From Oscheius onirici (Eukaryota > Nematoda > Chromadorea > Rhabditida > Rhabditidae): a stretch of 64,000 nucleotides of DNA. The notes beneath the pieces are model-generated. The model was not told the origin of the DNA. It saw only the letters and a program-made list of their open reading frames with translations, and did not search any database. Shown piece after piece: positions 42,155-52,734 of this stretch (position 1 is the first letter of the stretch; every line of letters begins with the position of its first letter). Location: the NCBI GenBank assembly GCA_932521025.1, contig OW051469.1, forward strand, positions 3,670,398 through 3,734,397. The letters run 5' to 3'. The position numbers were made by a program, and so were the translations under genes.

Positions 42155-45100
42155 TTAGGCCTTGATTGATGCCATTAGCACGTTGGTAACTTCTTCCGAG
42201 TAGAGTTGAGCCGCCAGGAAAGATGTCGCAATTTGTTGGATCGAAAATCCTTTAGTTTCGGCAAACTTTTGCATCAGACGTTTCGTCGCCAGAGAATCCT
42301 ATTTTTTTGAATGTTTTCAGGAACAAAATTAGAAAAACCTCTTCCTTGTCCTGCTTCTTAAAGTCCGGATAGAGCTTCTCGATAAGAGTGTCGAGCGAAT
42401 TTGTCCTGGAAATGACGTTGGCCAGCTGATCGACGATGTCGGCAGTCACTTTCGTCTCGGGAGATCTGCAAAATGGACCTTTAAACGTATTCTTTTATTA
42501 TGGAGCTCAGGGAGAGCGGTTGATTGTTGTCTGAACTCGACATGTTAAACATCGCACAAATATCTCACCACGGAATTGACTTTTCGACATCCTTATATGA
42601 AACGGGGATTGGGTACATAAATTGGCTTCAGCATCATTATCGAATGCACAGACTTTTACTGTCTAACTCGCTACTTCGTTAATATGTTTTATATGACGTG
42701 TAAACGAATAAGCAAAAGACAATTACCGTGCCAAAGTGCTGAACCCAGTACTTCAAAAATAGTAAACCACGCAGAGTACCACTACACCATTGAATCAGGA
42801 GTCGGAAGAAAATGCGCGCGCAAATTCAAAAGGGGGTAGCGGGGGAGGCTCGCGTCTTATAAAACATATTAACGAAGTAGCGAGTTAGACAGTAAAAGTC
42901 TGTGCATTCGATAATGATGCTGAAGCCAATTTATGTACCCAATCCCTGTTTCATAAAAGGATGTCGAAAGATAAACATCCCCAGAGAAATGCAAAAAACA
43001 TTATACGCATGTGGGAATCGAACCCCTGCTCATTTGTTTTACAGTCAATAATGTTATCCACTAGGCCAGTCAGCGGAGGTGGAGCCAATACTCGGCGATG
43101 CACATGAGCTTCGCTAATCAGCTAATACACGGTGCTAATCAGCAAGCGGGGGAAGCTCGTTTTAAGGATTTACAGGCAAAATACACCCTTTCCTTGTGTT
43201 TTACTGCTTGTACCTAGCCAAAATAAATCGAAGCTACTGCAACTTACTTTGGCACATCCCCGTTGTTATTAGTCTCCGACTTCGCTGCTACTTCTTTCGG
43301 ATCTAAAAACTGCAGTTTCCCGCCAGCCGTACAGATGACTTTCGCGACGAATGGGGCAATATCTTCCGTGATGTCTTTGCTCTCCCCCTTGACGTTCCAA
43401 TAGGCTTCGGCTTCTGTCATCAGGAAGCGACTGGCTCGCCATTGGAAGGCCGAGTTGTTGATCGACCTGTATTTGAGATTTTTTTATAATAATTAGGGAA
43501 AAACTGACTTGTACTCGTCGTCGACCTGCTGCTCGGGATCAAGCTCGTCCAGTGGATCCCTGATGAATTCCTCGACCGTCGGGATGAATTTCCGCTCGCG
43601 ACAGGCCTTTTTCAGATCGGGCTCGATGCTCCACAGCTTCGTCAACTCGGTACTGCCCATATCCACAACGTTCGGGTTGAAATTAGTACGGGGACGTCTA
43701 AAGATTGTTTTAAAGGAAAGGGTTAGAAAAAATGCCTACTTTTTGTAGACGCCCATAGTCGACTTGTCCTGGTTGCGATCCATGTCGTAGCAGTTCTGGT
43801 TCTTCCAGTCTGTCCATTCCATCTCGCGGGCGAGGATGATCTGCAAATTTAGTGATTTAAGGTACTTTTTGGACAAAAAGAAGAACTGCGGGTCGCCTAT
43901 TGAAAAAAAATCGTGAAATTTCGGTAGAACTTTGACAGGAGCGCCAGCTCTCCCAAAGGTTCATTTTTTTCATCATATGAAGTAAAATAAATTTAAAAAA
44001 ATGGGAAAGAAAACTAATATTTGCAAAATTTACGAAGAGTCAGTAATCGCGCTACAATCGCTATCGCGAATGGCAACCTCGGCAAGAAACGGTTATTTTG
44101 TGTAAAAACGGTTTGTCGACTCTTTGCTAAATTCAAAGACAATATCCTACCTTAACATTGTCGACAAATCCGTAGCCCTTCGGATAGGTGTCCCTGAGGA
44201 GTTTGTAGCACTTTTCCTGTGAATCCAAGCAGATTTTCGTCTGTTCTTCCGTCAATTCCTGTTGTTTTACTTTTCCCTTGGGATCGGCAATCAAAAACTG
44301 GAGAACTATCAGAACTTGGAGCAGGAAGTTCCGTCGAAACTGCGAGTCGTTCAGCTGAAGCTGCAGCAGCTGAAAATAGGGATTCATTCCGGAATAAGTT
44401 TGTGAGCGCATGTTTGTAATGAAAAGCAACGATGATAACCTCTGGCGAAATATCAAGTTTTACGAGAGTTCGCGCCAAAGCAATTCGAATATATCAACAA
44501 ACCTTGGTGCTGGTCAGATATTTGGCAAAGTACTTTTCCGTCTCCTCGACGAGATCAGCCGCAGTCGTCGGGACCTTTTTCTCATAGCTAAATTTCTCCA
44601 ATTTGTGGGTCGCCAGCGTCTGGAAAATCTGCCCCAAAGAGCTCTGGAAGAGCTTGAAATTCTTGGCATCGAAACACATGTTGGGATTGGCGAAAAAGGT
44701 CTGCATCTTCCAAAAGGTCTGATAGAAGCTGCTGTCGACGGCAATGAGGGACTCTTTCGATTCCTCAATCTCGCCCGTCTCCATTGCCTCGTCGCCTCCG
44801 CTCGTCGCCAGCAGATCCGTGAATTCGACCTGGTCGTCAGTTTCGAATTTGGTCGTGTTGTGAGTATTGAACTGGCCGACGAGATTCAGGCCGGACTTTT
44901 CCATTAGGGGCAGAAAGCGGCTGAGGAAAGAGAGGATCCGACCGCAGAATGACGTTTCGACGGTCCGACTGAGCCTCTTCAGCAGGTCGTTGCACATTCG
45001 GAGCACGTTGATATGGATGTTGCTGTCCTGAAATTCAGTTGTATGGGCTGTATTTTCTTTCATTTTAAATGCAGGAGTAGACAGTAAAATGAGCTAAACT

Positions 45101-45989
45101 GAATAAAAGCGTTTTGGATTGAATAAACTGGTTCAAAATAGTTAGTAAATCAGCTTGCTATTTACACATGTGGATATGGTAATAGTTCGGCTGCGAAATT
45201 ACTAAACCGAGGAGAATGGATAGCTTTTCCTTTTTGTAGGCCGAATTGAAAAAATGTAATAGAAAGCAGTACCTGCTTCAAGACGGTCATCATTTCTTCG
45301 ACAATTCCAAAGAGGAATTTGCAGTGACCGATCGAGCTGACGTCCATCATGTCCTGTATTGTCGTTATGGCTGTCGTCTTCTGGATTGAGCCCGTCTTAC
45401 AGAGCTCCGTGACGAATCCGAGATGACGGCGAATGACGTCGAGACTGGCCTTCTCTCGGACTAGCAGCATGGCTCGCTCTCTCACTTGGCACTCGATCAT
45501 CCCTTCCAGAATGCTTCCCTCGCTCGAATTGCTGAAAGAATGAGCATTATTAGGAAAAAAACAGTTTTCAGTTACAGCTTCGAAATAATAAGCAGCTGTC
45601 GTACATTTCAGCAAACCTACTTGCTGTTTCGAAAATTCACTTCGTGATTAGGTTTGTTGAAAGCAGCATCGAAGTGAACATTCGAAGAAAAACTTTTGTC
45701 AGAAACAAGAAGTTTGCTCATTTCCTTCCCTATTTGGACGATTTATATGTGCTGCAGCCTATTCTTGACGACGAGCAAAAAACTTTGTTGTAAAGTTAAA
45801 AATCAGGTCAAAAGAAAACCAAGGCCTGGGAAAATATGTACATTTGTGGAATTAGAAGCAAAGTTCTACAAAAATGAGTCTTCTTGCTTGCAGAATTATC
45901 AGGTTTTGAAATAAAGATTACCTTGCCGCGGCTTTAGCGACAAACGCCTTCAGTCCGTCGACATCGCCTTCAACAATGAAAGTTTCCAT
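42155..45989 (-). CDS. thoc1: THOC1 (HPR1-like), THO/TREX mRNA export subunit
   Basis: THOC1 belongs to the THO complex, coupling transcription to mRNA export in the nucleus. The start at 45989 gives METFIVEGDVDGLKAFVAKA. Helical exons follow, including HLGFVTELCKTGSIQKT, the family block SRFLPLMEKSGLNLVGQFNT, FYQTFWKMQTFFANPNMCFD, FLIADPKGK, MEWTDWKNQNCYDMDRN, RPRTNFNPNVVDMGSTELTK and LWSIEPDLKKACRERKFIPT. The last two exons (SPETKVTADIVDQLANVISR onward, stop 42155-42157) fit the C-terminal death-like domain of animal THOC1. The 782-nt intron 42466-43247 carries mobile-element copies. Second gene of the probable operon, 253 bp after the TOG gene. Confidence 0.88.
42566..43168. mobile_element. 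Rearranged palindromic copies of the TIR element in a THOC1 intron
   Basis: Bases 42566-42852 are the reverse complement of the left half of the element at 34486, ending in its terminus GGGGGAGGCTCG. Bases 42855-43168 are a direct copy of its right part (34646-34967), ending in GCGGGGGAAGCTCG. The overlap makes a roughly 110-bp inverted repeat (around 42566-42675 against 42870-42980) with a terminus at its centre. Confidence 0.78.
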
Positions 45990-46241
45990 TCTGAATTAGA
46001 GAATCCAAGTAGACTGACGATTTTCGAGAAAACAAGACGGATCAAACCTGTCGGCAAAGCTAAAAAAGGACAATAAATAATGTTTTATAAGGCCTAAAAA
46101 GAAGCGAATAAGCAAAAGCACAAACCGGGATTGAATAATACAATATCACAGACCCGGTCGGGGGTAAAATTGGGGGCTAAAACCGCGTAAGGATGGAGAA
46201 CAATCGAGAGGGGATAAATATGAGTAGTATCACTTCAAAAT

Positions 46242-49200
46242 TTAGACGTCGTTCATGTTGGCGAGCTTCTGTTTGATGTCCTTGTAGACTGACGGATCGA
46301 TACTTCTTCTAGCTTTGCGCATCGTCTTCTGTTCTTCTGGGGGCGGTCGAGCAGCCAAATTGGACGGAATCGGCAGCTCGCTGAAACTCTTGGGACTGAG
46401 GAGGGTAAAATCAGTTCTTTTGAGAAAGTTTACATCGATTTTTAGTAATGTGAATGGGAAAGGGACAAACCTGTCAAAGCTTTCCGTGTTGACATCGCGC
46501 TCCTGCAAGACTCTCGAGGATGCCGTCTCGACTTCACTTCCTAGCAGTCTAACCATTCTGGAACGCATAGTCATCGTTTTCTGAGCACTGTCGACGACGA
46601 GCTGAAACGAGGTTTTGATGACAGAAGTTAAGGTTGTTTCAGTTTTATTAGCAGTTGTTTTAGCTAACGGGAAAAACGAACAATATTTTGCTGACACAAG
46701 AAAATAGTTAGATATTCAGCTAATATTACTAAATTTGAGAAAAAAAATTCCATACTCACCTGATCATTAATGGCCGGAAGACGCTTTCCCCTTTTAAACT
46801 CCTCCACAAATCTCGTGACCATCGATCCCAGAGGACACGTCTGCACGTAGCTGTCGTACTCAAGTTTATCCGAGCTGTTCTTATCCAAATGAGATACCAG
46901 CTTCGCTACGTGGTCTTCCAGCTGAATTTTTTTTTGTGAATTAGACAAAAAAATGGAGCTAACCGAGTTGAGATCACGAACGACATTGTCAACGAGGATG
47001 TGGATCTCTTTGCGCATGGCTTCGGGACGGATCGTCTTTGGCTGCGGCAGATCTTTGGCCACAACTCCCGGCAGCTTAGGTTCCCAGTTCGGATTGTCGG
47101 CAAGCATCTGCTGCAGGAAGACGTTGCAGTACGAAATGAGCTTGCTGTTCGGATTCGGCAGCTTTCTGACGGCGTTTTGGACCTAAAATAGGCTTTTTTG
47201 AACATAAAGGAAAGAATTCTACCGCGTCTCCCATTGTGATGATTCCCAGCTGAAGACAGAGCTCGATAGTCTTGTTGTGCTGTTCGTAGACAGAATCCTG
47301 GGTAGCACTGTTGAAAAAGTCGTTGATCGCCGTGAGGAAGGGCACGAGACGGAGCGCCTGCGGCGACTTTGTGATCACGTCTTGCCACTTGTACAGACAC
47401 TAAGATGGGCTATGTTTAACAAAAATGAAGGAACTAACCTTGACAAAGAGTTCAACTGCCGGAGAGGTCGAGTCCTCTTTCAGCTGCTGCATCAAGCTTC
47501 GACAGCACGAGATGAAGAAGACAGTACATTCGACTCGTTGAGAGATGCGGATGATCGTCACATTAAAGGACTTTTTCGTCTGTTCCTCCTCGTCTCTGTC
47601 CAGGGCCGGCAGCAGCGGAATTGTGGCGTAGAGCCATTCGCACATCGACTCGTCGTCCATGTTGATCCGCTGAGGCACTTGGGTCAGCTGCAATGACAGT
47701 AGTTATGGCGTAACAGTGAGAATATTCTTCCAGGAAAAGGTATTTTCATAACTTTTAGGGAAGATCATTACGGGGGAAAATCTGCCAAAGAAGAGCTGAA
47801 AAAGCTCACCAGATGGAAGAAGAAGAGAGCATTCTTGAGCAGAGCCTGTCCCTTGGCCGAATGGACACCGTGAATCTTCCTGACGAGATTTAGCTGCGTC
47901 GCGACTGCCTGCATCGTCATCGATATTCTGTCCTCGATCATCGTCTTCTGCTCCGCATTTCCCATCAGGACCGTAATCTGCTGAAGGGCTTCCTGCGCCA
48001 CCTCCGGAATTCCCGAAGAAATGTTGTGAATGACCTTCTCCAGCTGGTCAAACGTGTCAACAGAAGAAATAGACGAGGAGGAGCCCGTGCGTCTACATTT
48101 ACGACTTTACAGCGAAAATAAGGTGAAACTGACTTCAAAGGAGTAGTCGGAGTTGGACGAGACGGAACTGAGGGAATCCTTGGATTGTAGGAGTCAGTCT
48201 CAGCCAAAAGTTGCGTAGAAGGAAGAGCGTAGATTCCAGTCTGTTCAACGTACTGAAAAACCTCAAATATACAGTCATAGTAAAAACTCACGTCTTCATC
48301 GATGGCATAACGCTGACGCGCTCCTCCGTTGTCTTTTGAAATGATTGCGGTCGTGTTGAGTCCATTCGGCTCCTGCCCTTCGTCATCGGTCTCCACTTCT
48401 GGTAGACGGCTACGGCTGCGGTTTCTTCTGACCACTGTTCCTCCGGCTGAAAATCACTTTGTTAGGTGTTGTTCAAGAAAGGGATATCTGCCGATGTAGC
48501 CTACAGAAACATTGGATACTCGGCAAAAAAAATTCTGCTCTATGCCAATGGGGTCTTGAAACGAAAATCTTATGAATTTACGATTCATTTTCGAACAAGG
48601 CAAGAATGCAAGCGTTTGGACAAATTTGCAAAGAGTAGAGAAACTAACCATTTGGCGGCACAACCACCTTGGCTCCACCAACTCTCGGCGTTGAAGGAAT
48701 CGGTGGCTTGGCCGAGCCCGGAGCTGCTCCCGTCCTCTTGATGCGCTCTTCCACGTACGATCGATCCTTGTCGGCCAACTTTCCGGCATTCTTCCACATC
48801 TGATCGCCTTCTTCTTTGTAGCAGGCCACAAGGCCGTTGATGGCAGCATTCCGGACATTCGTGTCCCTGTCCGACACACATCCCGCGATGGCTTTGTGGA
48901 TTCCCTGTAGTTTTTTTGGCTTTAAATACAAAAAGTGCTCACTGTGGCTTTGAGAGCTGCAACTCCGCCTCTCGTGATGTATTCCTCCAGAATGGTAAGG
49001 CATTCAGCTCTCTGACGGGAATTCTTCGTCTTGAGCGCGTCTATGAGGTATGGAGTTATCTTCAGCGGGCCGCACTGATCAGTGATCTCGTTGATTATGT
49101 CGTGGACGAGCTGACGCACATTTTCCTTCTGCTCGCCGCTCTTCAGGAGAAGGTACGGTACAAAAGATTCGACCTGAAAATGAGATTGTTCGATAGAAAA

Positions 49201-52044
49201 TGGAGAAATTTCACCTCGCCAGGACTGACGGGCTCAGAGTCGCGCATCAGGCCCGTAATAAGGATGCAGAGTTCGAGGACTTTGATGAGGACCGCGGGAT
49301 TCGTCTCGAAGAAGCGCAGTGTGCACCATCTGAGAAGGAGATCGCTGTTTTTGATCAGGCTGTCGGGAGACGACTCTCCGAGCTGAAATTTCTCATTTTT
49401 CGGGGAATTTTTTTTTTAGACATAACTCGTTTTTCTCGCCATTTTCGAGCAAATTTCACTACAAAAACCTACCTCTATGAGCACCTCTATGCCCCTTATG
49501 TGCATCTTGAAGTCCTTGTTGAAAAGCAGCTGCGTCAGACTGACTTTGGCTACGGCGCCGAGTTGCCCCATCAGCTGTTGAATGTGTTCGTCCGTCGGCG
49601 TCGCGAAGTTCCACTTGATCAGCTTCATCTGCTTCTCGTCGCGGATTCGCTGTTGCTTGGCCTGAGGGCTCGACGACAGGATTTCCACATTTGCTGGCGT
49701 CTCTGCAGCTGGCTCTTCTTCTTCCTCCGGCGGTGGAGCTGCTTTCTTTACCGGCTTTTTGACCGGAGCTGAGCCAGAGGCCGGTTTCAGGTTCTAAATT
49801 AGCCAGATTATTTAAGAACGACAAAAACAGGCTGTAGAAGCTGTCACAACGTGTCAAACGTACCTCATTTTCGGCCTCTCCATTTAACGATTGCACAGAT
49901 CCACTTTTCGAAAGGGCCGGCTTTTCTCCGTTCTTTTTCGGCTGGGCTGGAGGTTTTGTCGTCGACTGCTGAAGAGACGAGCACAATTACACCAAAGACA
50001 ACAAGTTTACAAGAAGCAAATTCGGGCAAAAGCTCAGGAAAAGAAACTTACATCTGCCTTATGGATGGATTGAACCATCTCAATGACGGCCTCCGGACCG
50101 ACTTCTTCCGTGACCTTCTGATAGGTTTCCTTGATCTTTCCCATCTTCATCTTGTCCTCTACGATTGTGGACAGCAGCGGGAGGATGGGCTTCTCGCCAA
50201 TGGCTCGCATGGCCGATCCAAGGGCAAGGTAGGAGGCGTCACGAACTTCGGGGTCAGAGTCACCCGTGTGCTGCAAAATTGTCAAATTAGACGCGCTTTG
50301 ACAGAGGTATGGAATCAAGAAGCAAACAAAATATAGAGCTTACCTTGATGAGAAGAGGAACGATGGCCTTTAGCGTCTTCTTGGGCATATTCGTAGCGTT
50401 CAGCTTCTTGAAAGCTCTGTAGAGGAAGAGATCTGTCTGTATCTTGATATTGGGGTTCGGCTTCTCCATCGCGGCTAGTGTTTCATCCTGCATCTGTTCC
50501 AGATTGATCTACAATTTGAGTTTTAGTCATAAAATAAAGAGGTGCTTACCGAGGCATAGATAGAGTCGATACATTCGCAAAGAGGATCCCTGAGAAGCGG
50601 CTTCTTCTCTTTGAACTTCTCGAAGACGGTTGGGACGCAGCCGATGGCGTGTGGAGCGAATTTGAGCCTCAATCCGGCAGCCACTCCATTCAGACATTTG
50701 GCGGCTAGGGCCTGTACGTTGATGTTGGCGTCCTTCTCGAGAATTCTTCGCAGGTTCTCGACCTGTTCTCCATAGTTGGCCTTCGTGTCTAGCTTCGGGT
50801 GCTTTACGAGCAAGTCGAGAAAGGCCTAAAGGATTTGGATGAGCTGAAGAATAAACAAGAAATGGTACCTGTAGAGCATCACGACGTTCCGTCCACTTCT
50901 TCGACTCCACATTGGTCGCGAAGTCGTCTGGCAGTTTGGCCAGCACATCGATGGGATCCATCATGTCGAAGGGGTCGACCTCCTTTACAGGAACAGCTGA
51001 ACGAGCAGCAACGACAGTGACAGTTTCTTCTGCGGGAGCTCGCTCTCCAGATGCGGTTCCTTTGGCTCCACTGGTAGTCGGCTTGGCATCGAGACCATCC
51101 GGACCGACTTCTTCCAAGACCTTCTGGTAGACTTCCTTGATCTTTCCGATCTTCACCTTGTCCTCGGCAATGTCGGCCAGAAGAGGTTGGATGGGCTTCT
51201 CTCCGACGGCACGCATGGCTGATCCGAGGGCAGAGTAGGATGCCTCACGAACTTCGGGGTCAGAATCGCTCGTGTGCTGAAATTGACATTTGAATGAGAC
51301 AATTTTTGAGTCTCTTCTGGCTTGCACGAGTCAATAACGGAGCTGCTAATTTCGTAACTTCTGGAACAAGGCCAGTAGTGGGCAAAGAAAAGAACAAATG
51401 GACGGAGAGCCTACCTTGATGAGAAGAGGAACGATGGCCTTTAGCGTCTTCTTGGGCATATTCGTAGCGTTCAGCTTCTTGAAAGCTCTGTAGAGGAAGA
51501 GATCTGTCTGTATCTTGATATTGGGGTTCGGCTTCTCCATCGCGGCTAGTGTTTCATCCTGCATCTGTTCCAGATTGATCTACAATTTGAGTTTTAGTCA
51601 TAAAATAAAGAGGTGCTTACCGAGGCATAGATAGAGTCGATACATTCGCAAAGAGGATCCCTGAGAAGCGGCTTCTTCTCTTTGAACTTCTCGAAGACGG
51701 TTGGGACGCAGCCGATGGCGTGTGGAGCGAATTTGAGCCGCAATCCGGCAGCCACTCCATTCAGACATTTGGCGGCTAGGGCCTGTACGTTGATGTTGGC
51801 GTCCTTCTCGAGAATTCTTCGTAGGTTCTCTACATGCTCTCCGTATTTGGCCTTCGTGTCTAGCTTCGGGTGCTTTACGAGCAGGTCGAGAAAGGCCTAA
51901 ATACATAGGTTAGCACAAAATGAACGCGAAAACACGTACCTGTAGAGCATCACGGCGTTCCGTCCATTTCTTTGACTCCAAATTGGTCGCGAAGTCGTCT
52001 GGCAGTTTGGCCAACACATCGACGGGATCTTCATAGTCGTCCAT
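46242..52044 (-). CDS. XMAP215/ZYG-9/ch-TOG family microtubule polymerase
   Basis: These proteins bind tubulin through TOG domains and promote microtubule growth at centrosomes. The start at 52044 gives MDDYEDPVDVLAKLPDDFAT. TOG1 uses exons at about 52044-51940, 51898-51622, 51580-51416 and 51277 onward. TOG2 repeats the pattern (51050-50870, 50826-50551, 50509-50344, 50272-50053) with near-identical sequence. Key strings are ESKKWTERRDALQ, FLDLLVKHPKLDTKA and GSAMRAVGEKPIQPLLADI. A Pro/Lys-rich linker and TOG3 follow (IKWNFATPTDEHIQQLMGQL, LLLRWCTLRFFETNPAVLIK, LVACYKEEGDQMWKNAGKLA). A long helical C-terminal half ends SIDPSVYKDIKQKLANMNDV (stop 46242-46244). Three TOGs match nematode ZYG-9. 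Probably first in the operon. Confidence 0.9.
50341..50825 (-). repeat. Tandem duplicate block, TOG2 copy
   Basis: This block is nearly identical to 51412-51896 (offset 1071 bp), including the intron between the two exons (ATCTACAATTTGAGTTTTAG on +). Differences cluster at the 5' end of the second exon, such as ATGCTCTCCGTATTTGG versus CTGTTCTCCATAGTTGG. Confidence 0.85.
51412..51896 (-). repeat. Tandem duplicate block, TOG1 copy
   Basis: This is the partner of 50341-50825. Flanking exons of the two TOG units (50053-50272 versus 51050-51277) are similar but clearly diverged, so homogenisation affects only the middle. Confidence 0.85.
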
Positions 52045-52734
52045 TACCTGTAAAAAGCTCGTAATTGAAAGAAATTTAACAAAAAAGAGGAAAAGTAAAA
52101 CAATAAAGAGTGATGAATCGACGACAAGTATCCGAATCGGTAATAATGTCCCGCCAAAATGAGGACAGGGCGATATTGCAATGGGCGCACGCGGATGTGT
52201 AAAAAGAGGTCATTAAAACAGTGGTTTCAGACCCGTTGCGGTCCCCTGGGGCTCTCAATTTAGTATTCCCTCATCATGGCAGTTTCAAAAGTCTTTACAG
52301 CACCCTAGGGCAATAACATAAAAAATTATAGGGTATGGGATTGTACAAGCTTGCGTCTATGTTCAATAGCACGAAATAAAATGGTAAGAAAAAATACTAA
52401 ATCTAACAGAGATGCTAAATACATGCTTTTTCGACGATATTTCCTGCTTAGAAGTAATGGAAGCACGAAACAGGGGCTGAAAGAACGGGAGGAGCATGCC
52501 ACTTCGTTTCATCGACTATTATTCTGTTTTGTACAGTAAAACAGTCCCGAGGAAAAAAGCGGAGTTGATCTTCAAGAGAAGAGAAAGAAACGGACGAAAA
52601 ATAATTGCGCATGGCGCCGATTCAGAATCCTCCCGAAAGGCTTCGAAGTAATTTAGAATTTGAAGAAATAATTTTCAACTACAGAAATGCTACCAATTCG
52701 TAACGAGACCCCCGCGACCAGTTCTTTAAAGCAC
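52045..52734. other. Intergenic and promoter region of the TOG gene
   Basis: CAG near 52048-52050 (minus, TTTTTACAG) next to the ATG suggests a trans-splice or 5' UTR acceptor. No further feature is supported up to the retrotransposon. Confidence 0.4.

Noticed and set aside
48916..49772. Long + frames (156 and 190 codons)
   Set aside because: Antisense to TOG3 exons of the XMAP215-family gene.
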